A stretch of 64,000 nucleotides of DNA from an uncultured Campylobacter sp. (GCF_963518785.1 NZ_CAUQKJ010000001.1:62001-126000); one strand, 5' to 3'. Counted from the stretch's first letter, positions 35,498 to 44,244 are shown. The notes: a model not told the origin generated them from the sequence alone. Numbers and translations: made by a program.

Positions 35498-35704
35498 ATC
35501 GGTGCGTTTGAGGGTTTGTTTGCAGGAACAAATATAGACTCCGTGAGTTTTGGCTAGGCGTGCAGTTAAGCGAATTTTATTCACATAAGTTTTGCTCGTA
35601 GAATTTACATGATACGACTATAAATTTTACGTATTGTCATTCTTATATCCGATTAAAATCAAAATATAATATCAAATTGCAAATGCGATTTAATCTTAAC
35701 GGGA

Positions 35705-35710
35705 TATAAT
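35705..35710 (+). promoter_or_regulatory. -10 box (TATAAT) before the frameshifted gene
   Basis: Perfect TATAAT in A+T-rich DNA, 68 bases before the TTG start at 35778. Confidence 0.4.
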
Positions 35711-35777
35711 AAGCCATCGCTCTTTTTGAAAGAGGCGAAACTATTTGCACCGATATAGAGCATATAAAGGCAACGAT

Positions 35778-36238
35778 TTGAAAAAATTACTTAGAAATTT
35801 TATGATTTTTGCGGGTTCTATCTTTATGTTATACACCTCCTATTTTCTATATTTTTATTCTAAAAGAGCCGAGTATGCGGACGTTTTATTACAAAAAGCG
35901 CTTAGGTATGAAGAGGAATTTTTTTAATGAGAAAGTACAAAATTTAGACCGGTCTGAGCAAACCAAGCTACGGCATGAGTTTGAAAAAGAGAGATCAAAA
36001 CTAGAAAAATATTGCAGCGATGCCATAATAAACGGCGAAAATGGTCATTGTAAGGTTTATTACAACCTCGATTTCGACTATATCCATTTCTATGACGGGC
36101 GAAATCAAGATATCGCGCAGGGTATACAGCGAGCACCATGCGACATTTGCGATTGACAATTTTGAGCACGCGACGTTTTGGTTGGGAGATCATGGCGAAT
36201 TCACCCTAAAAGATCCATACATTCATGAGTGTGAATAA
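35778..36238 (+). pseudogene. Small membrane-anchored protein gene broken by two frameshifts
   Basis: The likely start is TTG at 35778 behind AAAGG, giving KKLLRNFMIFAGSIFMLYTS, a single N-terminal membrane helix. The frame stops at 35926 directly after a run of seven T (35919-35925). Removing one T would join it to the next frame, which continues NEKVQNLDRSEQTKLRHEF and runs to about 36110. A second shift near 36118-36125 then joins VYSEHHATFAIDNFEHATFW, ending ECE at 36238. Without the shifts it would encode about 153 residues. The T7 run could allow phase variation, but two shifts make plain decay more likely. Part of its 3' end recurs at 38067-38135. Function unknown. Confidence 0.65.
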
Positions 36239-36424
36239 AAGTGATCGGTAATTGAAACACTGAAAGCCTGCCGTATAGATCGGCGGTATATGCATAAATT
36301 CATATTTGTGCGGATATGATAATGTATTTTATACTTTGATTAAGTAATTATGTTGTATAAGCTTATACAACCGATAACAAAAAACGCTTTTAAGATTCCA
36401 AAAGCCTATTTTAAGGAGCAAGGG

Positions 36425-37225
36425 ATGCAAATTCGTGCTTTTATTTTAGCGACCTTGTTTGCCGTATCGTTCGCAAAAGCGGACGATATAAAGCATCCAT
36501 CGATGCCATGGCAACTGGAACCTATTTTATGGAAAATTCAAGATAAAAAAGTTGTAAGAAAAGCCCTCCACGAACCTATGATCCGGGGTGCAACTACCTT
36601 TAATGGCAAGAGTTTTTATTTTCTTACGATAGAAGATAATGCAACGCTCAAAAAAGAGTATGAAGAGCATTTATCAAAAGAAAGAGACTTCTGCAACGAC
36701 TTTTACAATGATTTGTTTGAATGGAAAAATATAAATATAATCAAACCTCTGGTTTTTGATACGACGGATTACAATAACCCAGTTTTAAAGAAAAATATGG
36801 GCGATTGCTGGTATATGGATATGAATAAAACGATTAGGGACGGCTTTATCGGGAGAGGATTTACGTTATATAAATTTGATAATAAGCTTTTGTATATTAT
36901 GATTTACAAAACCACTCCTTATATATATCAGACGGATGATTTCGCAAATCTTGCTTACATTTTAGATCCCAAAGAGTGTAGTAAAATCACAAAAGACTCT
37001 CGTAGCAGGGTAAATTTGGAGATTCCAGGCAATATCATATATAAACGGCGTCTGTTTTATGCCGAACCGATACGTTATAAAGATATAGACTATCTACTTT
37101 TCATAGATTTTGACAATACGGATAGCGGACAACTATTCAACGTCACAATCAGGAAATTTAAAGACGGTATTTTACAAATGCCTGTTTGTAGCAATTCATA
37201 CGTAAATACGAAGCTTTATCGATAG
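36425..37225 (+). CDS. Exported protein of unknown function, paralogue 1
   Basis: The ATG at 36425 sits behind AAGGAGCAAGGG and gives a signal peptide (MQIRAFILATLFAVSFAKA); the frame is open further upstream but lacks a good start. The mature protein of about 250 residues starts DDIKHPSMPWQLEPILWKI and has no motif I know. Residues 72-159 are encoded by a 265-bp block identical to one in the next gene, while the flanks are only partly alike. Cysteines recur in similar places (DFCNDFY, GDCWYM, PKECSKI, MPVCSN), so disulfides are likely. Low G+C suggests transfer. Confidence 0.65.
   Translation: MQIRAFILATLFAVSFAKADDIKHPSMPWQLEPILWKIQDKKVVRKALHEPMIRGATTFNGKSFYFLTIEDNATLKKEYEEHLSKERDFCNDFYNDLFEWKNINIIKPLVFDTTDYNNPVLKKNMGDCWYMDMNKTIRDGFIGRGFTLYKFDNKLLYIMIYKTTPYIYQTDDFANLAYILDPKECSKITKDSRSRVNLEIPGNIIYKRRLFYAEPIRYKDIDYLLFIDFDNTDSGQLFNVTIRKFKDGILQMPVCSNSYVNTKLYR
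36638..36902 (+). repeat. 265-bp perfect direct repeat, copy 1
   Basis: Identical to 37441-37705 at every base I compared, offset 803. Both copies are in the same reading frame. Confidence 0.92.
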
Positions 37226-37233
37226 GGGTGGTT

Positions 37234-38040
37234 ATGTGGGTTCATATTTTCATCTTAATGATCGCATTCGTACTATTTGCGAATGCAAACGATGTAAGCG
37301 ATACGGAAATTCCTTTTGATTTAAAAATAGCTTTATGGAAAGCTAATGATAGGAAAGTAGTAAGAAACAATCCTTCCGGTATGGTAGAAGGAGAAACCAC
37401 TTTCAACGGAAAAACCGTTAGCTTTTGGCAAATAGATAGAAATGCAACGCTCAAAAAAGAGTATGAAGAGCATTTATCAAAAGAAAGAGACTTCTGCAAC
37501 GACTTTTACAATGATTTGTTTGAATGGAAAAATATAAATATAATCAAACCTCTGGTTTTTGATACGACGGATTACAATAACCCAGTTTTAAAGAAAAATA
37601 TGGGCGATTGCTGGTATATGGATATGAATAAAACGATTAGGGACGGCTTTATCGGGAGAGGATTTACGTTATATAAATTTGATAATAAGCTTTTGTATAT
37701 TATGACATATAGAGATTTTCGGTTATACGAGATGTCTTTTGCAAATTTTATGTATATTCTAGATCCGCAAGAATGCAGTAAGATCGCAAAAGATCTTTCA
37801 AGCGATTCATATCATAGCAGGGCAGATTTTGAGGATTATCGAAACAAGATCGCAGGAGATACCCTAATTTATTTAGGACCGATAAAATATAAAGATGAAG
37901 ACTATCTGCTTTTTATCGATTCCGTAAATTTAATAAACGGTCTTAAAGCGGTTTCTATTAAAATTAGTAAATTTAAAGACAAAGTTTCACAAACATCCGT
38001 TTGTAGAAATTTGTATTTAAATACAAAAATTTACCATTAA
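37234..38040 (+). CDS. Exported protein of unknown function, paralogue 2
   Basis: I prefer the ATG at 37234 (MWVHIFILMIAFVLFANAND, a signal peptide) over the GTG at 37228. The product has about 268 residues and the same layout as the upstream paralogue: ALWKANDRKVV near the start, a central 88 residues identical at protein and DNA level, then FANFMYILDPQECSKIAKD and a C-terminal SVCRN-like cysteine. It starts eight bases after the upstream stop, so both are cotranscribed. Such tandem exported paralogues may be immunity proteins, surface antigens or substrates of a system elsewhere; nothing here decides this. Confidence 0.65.
   Translation: MWVHIFILMIAFVLFANANDVSDTEIPFDLKIALWKANDRKVVRNNPSGMVEGETTFNGKTVSFWQIDRNATLKKEYEEHLSKERDFCNDFYNDLFEWKNINIIKPLVFDTTDYNNPVLKKNMGDCWYMDMNKTIRDGFIGRGFTLYKFDNKLLYIMTYRDFRLYEMSFANFMYILDPQECSKIAKDLSSDSYHSRADFEDYRNKIAGDTLIYLGPIKYKDEDYLLFIDSVNLINGLKAVSIKISKFKDKVSQTSVCRNLYLNTKIYH
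37441..37705 (+). repeat. 265-bp perfect direct repeat, copy 2
   Basis: Second copy of 36638-36902. The sharp edges between identical and diverged sequence suggest recent gene conversion. Confidence 0.92.
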
Positions 38041-38066
38041 GTAGTTAATCATACAAACGCATTCAG

Positions 38067-38135
38067 TTGCGATTGATAAATTTTGGGCATGCGACGTTTT
38101 GGTTGGGAAATTACGGCGATTTGCCCTAAAAATCC
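38067..38135 (+). pseudogene. Relic of the 3' end of the 35778-36238 gene
   Basis: This stretch resembles 36147-36216, sharing GCGACGTTTTGGTTGGGA and CCCTAAAA. One extra base breaks the frame. It lies 26 bases after the second paralogue. Confidence 0.7.
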
Positions 38136-38252
38136 TTTTATCGCTGCGGTTTCGGGCTTGCAGTTTTTGCTCCCCAATCTGCATTTTTAAAATTTGATTA
38201 GAATTTTACGCCGCTGCGCATGCCTTGCTCGCCCCTTTTCGATATGCAGCGC

Positions 38253-38882
38253 TTATTCCTCGCTTCCTTCCGTTCGCACGATCAGGCTTTTTGGAAGGCG
38301 GAATTTCTCGATGATCTCACATTCTTTGGCGCGCATCTGTCCGTCGTCGCTCTCGTGGTCGTAACCTAGCACGTGCAGCATGCCGTGCGTAAAAAGTAGC
38401 GCCGTCTCGTCATCCCTGCCGTGCCCTAGCTGCGCGGCTTTCAGCTCTACGAGGTCTAAATTTATCACGACCGAGCCGAGTAGCGCGGGAGCGAAATTTC
38501 CGCCGCCAAAATTTTCATTCTTTAAATTTTTATCGCCAGAACTTTCGCCCTCGGAATTTTTGGAATTTATGGCATTAGAATTTTTGCTCGCAGAATTAGC
38601 GACGCTTGTATTTTCACTAGCAGAATTCGCAGCGTATGGATTTTCATCGCCGCTGTTTTCATGCGCGGAATTTTCCTCGCTTAAATCCTCGCCAAAGCCC
38701 GCAAACGCCGCAGGATCGAGCGGGAAGCTCAGCACATCGGTCGTCTTATCGATGCCGCGCGTTTGGGCATTTAGCTGCCGCATCTCCTCGCCGCGCACGA
38801 AAATTAGCTCGACGCTCCCGCCGCCCAGCTTCGCCGCGATAGCGTCCAAAATTTCGGGATAGGGCTGCTCGCAAAGTATCAT
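38253..38882 (-). CDS. ybeY: Endoribonuclease YbeY with ~65-residue insertion
   Basis: YbeY is a zinc-dependent RNase for 16S rRNA 3' maturation and ribosome quality control. The zinc motif is HGMLHVLGYDH (H-x3-H-x5-H), preceded by GSVVINLDLVE; the N-terminal part has MRQLNAQTRGIDKTTDVLSF. The product has 209 residues, against about 135-150 in relatives. The excess is a Glu/Asn/Ser-rich loop at about residues 65-130, between LSFPLDP and LGSVVIN, which in YbeY structures is a surface connection. Residues 65-106 come from a 15-bp tandem array. The gene diverges from queC across a 54-base gap. Confidence 0.88.
   Translation of the reverse strand: MILCEQPYPEILDAIAAKLGGGSVELIFVRGEEMRQLNAQTRGIDKTTDVLSFPLDPAAFAGFGEDLSEENSAHENSGDENPYAANSASENTSVANSASKNSNAINSKNSEGESSGDKNLKNENFGGGNFAPALLGSVVINLDLVELKAAQLGHGRDDETALLFTHGMLHVLGYDHESDDGQMRAKECEIIEKFRLPKSLIVRTEGSEE
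38564..38687 (-). repeat. 15-bp tandem array in ybeY
   Basis: Cores on a 15-bp grid lie at 38579, 38594, 38609 (TATT), 38624, 38639 (GATT), 38654 (TGTT), 38669 and 38684 (AATC), with one more at 38564. The unit encodes pentapeptides such as E-N-S-A-x. Confidence 0.85.
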
Positions 38883-38909
38883 TTTTACCCCTCTTTTATA
38901 AAATTTTCG

Positions 38910-38915
38910 TATAAT
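38910..38915 (+). promoter_or_regulatory. -10 box (TATAAT) of queC
   Basis: TATAAT 22 bases before the ATG at 38937, between divergent ybeY and queC. A Shine-Dalgarno AAAAGGA follows. Confidence 0.5.
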
Positions 38916-38936
38916 TTTAGCAAAAAAAGGACGAAA

Positions 38937-40139
38937 ATGAGAGCTTTATGTGTGATCAGCGGCGGCATGGACAGCGCGACCTGCGCCTATATCGCGAAGC
39001 GCGAAGGTTACGAGATCGTGGCGTTGCACTTTGACTACGATCAGCGCACGATGGGCAAGGAGCGCGAGTGCTTCGGTAAAATTTGTGACGATTTAGGGGT
39101 CGCAAAGAGGCTGATTTTAGACGCTCGCTTTATCGCGCAGATCGGCGGCAGCGCCCTTACGGACGGCGCCTTGCCGATCAGAAAGGGCGCGGCGGAGCTT
39201 TGCGGCGCGGCGAATTGTACCGGCGCCGAGATTGATAGCGCGGTAAATTCCAAGAGTACTGAGCTCAGTAGGCAAAATTTTACCGAGACAAATTCCGTCG
39301 CCGAATTAGATGGGCAAAATTCTATCGTGGCGAATTCTATTAATGCCGAGATCGGCGGGCAAAATTTCACTGCGTCAAATTTAATGACGAGCCCTGCGGA
39401 TGCTCCGCTAAGTGCAGATTTGGCGCGAAACAGCTGCGCGCAGAAAGACGAAATTTTAACCCAAAACGATGAAGCTTCACTCGGGGACAATGAAATTTCA
39501 CCACAAGGCAGTAAAATTCCGACTCAAGGCGGCAAAATTTTAGCTAGCGATGACAAAATTTCACCGCAAGACGGCGAAATTTTACCTCAAAGCGAAGCCG
39601 AGCCGCAGCAGGGCGATAAAATTTCACCCAAGCACGCAGGGAGTGAAATTTCACCTAAAAGCCAAAACAATAAAATTTCGTCGCAAAGCCAAAGCGATAA
39701 AATTTCACCACCAAGCGGCGAGCGCGTGTTTTCGGATCTGCCGAGCACCTACGTGCCGTTTCGCAACGGCGTGTTTTTGAGCATCGCCGCCGCCCTTGCC
39801 GAGAAAGAGCGCTGCGACGCGATTTTCATCGGCGTGGTGCAGGAGGATAGCAGCGGCTACCCCGATTGCGGCGCGGAGTTCATCGCCGCGTTTGAGCGAG
39901 CGCTCGATCTGGGCACGAGCCGCGACTTTCATCCGCGCATCAAAACCCCGCTCGTGCACCTTAGCAAGGCGCAGATCGTCTCGCTGGCGCTTGAAATCGG
40001 CGTGCCGTTAGAGCTTACGTGGAGCTGCTACGAGCGCGAGGACGCTGCGTGCGGGCTTTGCGATAGCTGCCTGCTGCGGCTTAAAGGCTTTGCGGGCGCC
40101 GGCGCGAAAGATAAAATCCCCTACGCGATAGAAGCTTAG
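38937..40139 (+). CDS. queC: 7-cyano-7-deazaguanine synthase with ~180-residue repeat insertion
   Basis: QueC turns 7-carboxy-7-deazaguanine into preQ0 with ATP and ammonia, in queuosine synthesis. The ATP-binding loop ISGGMDSATCAYIAKREG is at residues 7-24, FDYDQRT follows, and YVPFRNGVFLSIAAALAE is conserved. The zinc cysteines are in WSCYEREDAACGLCDSCLL. The normal length is about 220; here it is 400. The excess at about residues 80-260 sits between GGSALTDGALPI and FSDLPSTYVPFRNG, normally a short loop. It is built of AATT-core repeats in two reading registers. All catalytic elements remain. Confidence 0.9.
   Translation: MRALCVISGGMDSATCAYIAKREGYEIVALHFDYDQRTMGKERECFGKICDDLGVAKRLILDARFIAQIGGSALTDGALPIRKGAAELCGAANCTGAEIDSAVNSKSTELSRQNFTETNSVAELDGQNSIVANSINAEIGGQNFTASNLMTSPADAPLSADLARNSCAQKDEILTQNDEASLGDNEISPQGSKIPTQGGKILASDDKISPQDGEILPQSEAEPQQGDKISPKHAGSEISPKSQNNKISSQSQSDKISPPSGERVFSDLPSTYVPFRNGVFLSIAAALAEKERCDAIFIGVVQEDSSGYPDCGAEFIAAFERALDLGTSRDFHPRIKTPLVHLSKAQIVSLALEIGVPLELTWSCYEREDAACGLCDSCLLRLKGFAGAGAKDKIPYAIEA
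39246..39720 (+). repeat. Tandem arrays in queC (15-, 21- and 27-bp spacing)
   Basis: From 39246 to 39378 cores are spaced in steps of 15, 27 or 30 and are read mostly as Asn-Ser or Asn-Phe. From 39450 RAAATTY cores start at 39450, 39471 (decayed GAAGCTT), 39492, 39513, 39534, 39555 and 39576 (21 bp each), then 39618, and then 39645, 39672 and 39699 (27 bp each). In this second part the core is read Lys/Glu-Ile. A typical 21-bp unit is GAAATTTCACCACAAGGCAG plus one base. Confidence 0.88.
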
Positions 40140-40459
40140 GCGAGCCGCGACGAAATTTACCGAGCCCGTGCGACTCGGCGCGTCATCGCAGCACTTGATA
40201 TGCGCGGGTTTTGAATACGTAGAGCCATATAATTTGCGGCTAGATTTAAACGTGCAGCGGCTTGCACTTTGGCGCGCGCCGAGCCTCGGCTGTAAATTTA
40301 AATTGCGCTTCGGAATCTGAAAAATTTTAATGCGAGCGTTGCGTGCGGTTCAAAGCAAAAATCAATTATAAATTTAACCCTACGCTATGTTTATGAACGC
40401 ATAGACGAATATAAACATATCGCGGTATAATCCGAGAATTAAATTTTAAGGAGTGGAGA
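40140..40459. other. Non-coding stretch
   Basis: No gene or RNA recognised in 320 bases. A few TAAATTT cores and a late A+T-rich part with ataatcc near 40428 that may hold the promoter of the next gene. Confidence 0.5.
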
Positions 40460-40942
40460 ATGGCGTTTATTGCGGAGTATATTTCTAAAGAGGATATTAA
40501 GAAATATGATATTATAAATCGTGTAGATCAGTGCTTGGTAAAATATCATTATAATCCACAAAAACCCTATCAAATAAAGTGGTTAGACTGGGTAATCGAC
40601 AGGCAAAGAGATATTTGGCTTATCTTTGTTTGTAGCCCGCATCTGCCTGATCCAAGAGACGGATATACCGGAGAGGAGATTTGGCTGCTTTATTATAAAG
40701 GTAGAGAAATCGAGCTTGATATAAGGCGAATTTATGATGAGACAACGAGTAAATATTTCACGGAAAATCCATTTAAGGTCAAATATAAATTCCAAAGCGT
40801 AAATTCTGACATTGGAGATATTTCGATAGACGAGCTTTATAAAATTTTAAATGAAGCCTTGTCTGAGTATGGCAGCGGCGGTATTGAAAATAGGGAATAT
40901 GTTCCAAAAGAACACGAAGTCGTAACTTTTCTGCACGATTAA
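40460..40942 (+). CDS. Unknown 160-residue cytoplasmic protein
   Basis: I do not recognise this protein. It starts at ATG behind AAGGAGTGGAG. It has no signal peptide or membrane helix. It is rich in aromatic and charged residues (IKWLDWVIDRQRDIWLIFV, EEIWLLYYKGREIELDIRRI), with an acidic C-terminus ending HEVVTFLHD. Size and composition resemble orphan immunity-type proteins, but no toxin lies beside it. The gene is A+T rich compared with queC and tsaD, which suggests an accessory insertion. Confidence 0.55.
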   Translation: MAFIAEYISKEDIKKYDIINRVDQCLVKYHYNPQKPYQIKWLDWVIDRQRDIWLIFVCSPHLPDPRDGYTGEEIWLLYYKGREIELDIRRIYDETTSKYFTENPFKVKYKFQSVNSDIGDISIDELYKILNEALSEYGSGGIENREYVPKEHEVVTFLHD

Positions 40943-41212
40943 GAAAGGATAAAAACGACAAACTAACAAAGTCGATCAAATTTTAGTAGACATTATAAAC
41001 GACAAGGGGGCGCGCAGCGGCAGCGGTACCGATGGCGGTGCGAGCACGAAAGGAATTTAGCAAAACATGGCGCGAGCTCGAAACGCGATGTGTAAATTCA
41101 AAGCGAAATTTATCCAAAACCCAACCGTGAGCGAGCGCGAGTGAAATTTCGCTCAAACGTCCAGCGCGCAAGAATTCGCTAGGGGTGCGGACTATTTGTA
41201 AATTTTAAAATT

Positions 41213-42220
41213 TCACTCAAACGCCGAGCGTAGATTTAGATGCGGAATGATTTGCAGTTCTGCGGGCGCCGTGAACTCTTTTTTACGCAGCTTTTCTATC
41301 GCCGCGCGCGCGATCATAGCGGCGTTGTCGGAGCAAAATTTCATCGGCGCGAAAAGTATCTCGCAGCCCGCCCGCTCGCACAGATCCGTCAAAAGTCCGC
41401 GCAGATGCAGGTTTGCGCTCGCTCCACCCACGACGCCGAATCGCGCAAATCGGCACAGCTCAAAGATCCGCTGCAATTTATCCAGTATGTGCGCGCACGC
41501 CGCGTCCTCAAAACAGCGCGCCAGATCGCGCATCGCCCGCTTATCCAGCTCGCCCGCCTCTTTTAGTTTCTCTACCTGCACGCGCACGGCGTTTTTAAGC
41601 CCCGAAAAGCTATACTCCAGCCGCCTGTCGCCCTTTAGCGGCACGGGCAGCTCAAACCGCGGCTCGCCGCCTTTTGCGAGCTTCTCGATGAGTGCGCCGC
41701 CCGGATAGCCGAGCCCTAGCATCTTTGCGATCTTATCGAAGCTCTCGCCGAAGCTGTCGTCGCCGGTGGTCGCTAAAATTTCGATACCTCCCGCAGCGCT
41801 GATATCTAAAACCATCGTATGCCCGCCGCTAACGAGCAAAACGCCCATCGGAAATCGCGCCTCGCCGTCCAAAAACAGCGAGTAAACGTGGCCTATGAGA
41901 TGATTTACGCCGATGAGCGGCAGATTTAGCGCGAGCGCGAGCGCTTTTGCCATATTCACGCCGCCGATCAGGCTCACGCTAAGCCCCGGGGTATTGGTCG
42001 CTGCGACGGCGCTAAGCTTGCTAAAATAGGGCTTTGCGCGCTGTAAAATCCGCGGCAGCGCCTCAGTATGCAGCCTCGCGGCAAGCTCGGGCACGACGCC
42101 GCCGTATTTGGCGTGATCGGCCTCCTGGCTTATTTTTTCGTAAAATTTCAGCTCGAAACTGCGCTCATCCATCACCGCGACCGAGCTGTCGTCGCAGCTG
42201 CTCTCAATAGCAAGTATCAC
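41213..42220 (-). CDS. tsaD: tRNA N6-threonylcarbamoyladenosine synthase subunit TsaD
   Basis: TsaD transfers threonylcarbamoyl to A37 of tRNAs that read ANN codons, working with TsaB and TsaE. The protein has the ASKHA fold start MILAIESSCDDSSVAVMD, metal-binding HLIGHVYSLFL (H-x3-H), LVSGGHTMV, and GDDSFGESFDKIAKMLGLGYPGG. The length of 335 residues is standard. It stands alone on the minus strand between two non-coding stretches. Confidence 0.95.
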   Translation of the reverse strand: MILAIESSCDDSSVAVMDERSFELKFYEKISQEADHAKYGGVVPELAARLHTEALPRILQRAKPYFSKLSAVAATNTPGLSVSLIGGVNMAKALALALNLPLIGVNHLIGHVYSLFLDGEARFPMGVLLVSGGHTMVLDISAAGGIEILATTGDDSFGESFDKIAKMLGLGYPGGALIEKLAKGGEPRFELPVPLKGDRRLEYSFSGLKNAVRVQVEKLKEAGELDKRAMRDLARCFEDAACAHILDKLQRIFELCRFARFGVVGGASANLHLRGLLTDLCERAGCEILFAPMKFCSDNAAMIARAAIEKLRKKEFTAPAELQIIPHLNLRSAFE

Positions 42221-42518
42221 ACAAAATCCTTAAAATTTTTCGCTCATTATACTCAAAAATCGGCTTTGCGGCGCAGATGAAATTTTAAAATTTAAAACGG
42301 CGCACTTTAAATTTTGTATTTGTCGCGATATGTTTGCGCTCGCGAGGCTAAATTTTAAAATTCGCCGTTCGGCTCGGTCGCAGTACGCTAGCGGAATTAA
42401 ATTTAAAACGCGCCGCCACCATACCATGTTTGCCGCTACGATGCGCTCCGTATCTGCCGCGGCGGATAAAATTTTAAATAGATGAAATTTTGGCAGTCGA
42501 AATTTAGCGGGCAAATTT
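42221..42518. other. Non-coding stretch rich in AATT cores
   Basis: No gene seen. Repeated AAATTTTAAAATTT palindromes occur, for example near 42270 and 42345. Confidence 0.55.
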
Positions 42519-42552
42519 AAAAAGGCCTTTGGATTTTAAAGCTCCAAAGGCC
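42519..42552 (-). terminator. Rho-independent terminator of creD
   Basis: Ten-base stem GGCCTTTGGA/TCCAAAGGCC, followed on the minus strand by TTTTTA. It begins 33 bases past the creD stop. Confidence 0.88.
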
Positions 42553-42584
42553 GTTGCAATTAAATTTAGCGGTAAATTTAAAGG

Positions 42585-43979
42585 CTAAATTTCGGGCTCT
42601 TGCTCTTGTTTTTTCTCGCCGCTTGGGATCGCGGTATCGTACCAATCGAGCTTGCGAGTAAAATACATAACGAGCGAAATCACCGCGAATATCATCAAGC
42701 TTCCCATTAATAGGGCGTAGTCCTCGGAATTTAAGATGACGTAGAGGATCGCATATGAAACGAGCTGAACGCAAGTTATGAAAATGCCCCAGCGCGCGCC
42801 TTTAAAAATCGCGCTCGCGTAGAAAAATACTATCGCGCTGACTGCGATCGCCGAGATAGCGTAGCTGATCGCAAAGCCGATGTGTTCGGAGAGCGAAAGC
42901 ACTAGCAGGTAGAAAACGACGTCCTCAAGCCCTATTAATAGGTATTGGATCGGATGGATGCGCTCGTGAGTATAAACCTCGCACAAAAAGATCGCCAAAA
43001 ACGGCACCGCTAAGAATAAAAGCGCATAATCCGTGCAGCGCTTAATCAGCGAGTAGTTGTTCACGGGCTCGATGAAACCGATACTTACGGCATCATTTCT
43101 ATCGTCGTTGCTGCGCCAGTTCGTCATAGCGACGCGGTCATCTTGATCTGCAAGCCACGCAGGAGCAATGCCCGCGGCTAAGCCTGTAACTTCCCACGAA
43201 GCTTTAAAACCGCTAGCGCTTACCTCGCGCGATTTGGCGATAAAACCGCCGCCAAAGCTAGGCGATGCCCAAGTAGAGCTAATTTCAAAACGGCTATTTT
43301 GCGCGATCGGAGCTAGATGAAGCGCCTCGCCGCCTTGAATTTTAAGCGTGCCGCTGATGCTAAAATCAGACGATAACGCGGAAGCGGGGAGCTTGTAGAT
43401 TAAACTCCGATCGAAAATTTTAGCCTCGGTGTTGCCGTGATATTGCTTAAGCTCCTTGCCGTTTAAGCTTAAAGCGGGGGAGGCGGTGAAAGATTTTTGA
43501 TTGCCTACGCCGAGCACTAGCACGGCTTCGTCGAAATTTAGCCGCGCAGGATCGACGCCGAGCTCGGTATAGTTTATCGCCTCAAAGTCCGCCTTAAGCG
43601 CAAAATCGCCGTTATATATAGGAACGCGAAAAATTCCGCGCTTTAGATAAGTGGGGTCGATCTCCGCCGCGAGGGAGTAGTTTTTAGGCACGATGATGAA
43701 ATTTTTCTCTACGCGCCTTTTTACGAGCTCGTTGTTGCTTTTGTCTATCGCTTCGATTATCTCTGTGTAGGGCACTACGATCGCAAGGCCCTGGATTTGC
43801 AGCTCACCACCTACCGGCGTGAGGATCGAATCCTGCGCGAGCTGCTTGGTTTCGGAGCGGGAGTAGGTAAGATTATCGATAAAGCTTAGCGGGATTAGCA
43901 GCAGCAAAAGCAGCACTAAAACTATGAACGGTTTCGTCCAAAACGCACCACGAATGGCGTTTTTAGTAGAATTTAACAA
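42585..43979 (-). CDS. creD: CreD family inner-membrane protein
   Basis: The 464-residue protein has one N-terminal membrane helix (FIVLVLLLLLLIPLSFI), a large periplasmic beta-rich domain (about residues 45-300) and a C-terminal block of five or six helices starting near residue 305 (NNYSLIKRCTDYALLFLAV). This matches CreD, an envelope protein controlled by CreBC in enterobacteria and tied to envelope stress and colicin tolerance. No creB or creC lies nearby. It has its own strong terminator. The C-terminus is short and acidic (KKQEQEPEI). Confidence 0.87.
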   Translation of the reverse strand: MLNSTKNAIRGAFWTKPFIVLVLLLLLLIPLSFIDNLTYSRSETKQLAQDSILTPVGGELQIQGLAIVVPYTEIIEAIDKSNNELVKRRVEKNFIIVPKNYSLAAEIDPTYLKRGIFRVPIYNGDFALKADFEAINYTELGVDPARLNFDEAVLVLGVGNQKSFTASPALSLNGKELKQYHGNTEAKIFDRSLIYKLPASALSSDFSISGTLKIQGGEALHLAPIAQNSRFEISSTWASPSFGGGFIAKSREVSASGFKASWEVTGLAAGIAPAWLADQDDRVAMTNWRSNDDRNDAVSIGFIEPVNNYSLIKRCTDYALLFLAVPFLAIFLCEVYTHERIHPIQYLLIGLEDVVFYLLVLSLSEHIGFAISYAISAIAVSAIVFFYASAIFKGARWGIFITCVQLVSYAILYVILNSEDYALLMGSLMIFAVISLVMYFTRKLDWYDTAIPSGEKKQEQEPEI

Positions 43980-44244
43980 AGGCTCTCCTTTTAAGTAGAA
44001 TTTAAAACGGAATTTTAACGATGAAGAGTAAACGGACGGCGCTTGAAGCGGGAGGAATTTTATAAATTCTAAACGAGTTTCGGATGTGAAGCGCTGCGGA
44101 TATCGCTTTGAATTTTGAGGATTTTGCCGTAAGCTAGAATTTTATTGCGAATGAGAATTTTGCTATTCGCAAAAATTTTACGAGAAAATTTCTGTTAGTA
44201 GAATTTAAAAGCTTGAAATTCTAAGTCTAAGAATTTCAAATTTC
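43980..44244. other. Non-coding stretch with palindromes
   Basis: No gene seen. Several GAATTT and AAATTC cores occur, and a small palindrome around 44215-44237 lies just before the terminator. Confidence 0.5.

Noticed and set aside
35778..38140. Toxin-antitoxin or contact-dependent inhibition system
   Set aside because: The paralogues are exported and have no toxin or antitoxin motif; no nuclease domain or CdiB-like partner is present.
39246..39720. CRISPR array in queC
   Set aside because: Units of 21-27 bp have no constant repeat with unique spacers of 30+ bp, and they are translated in frame.
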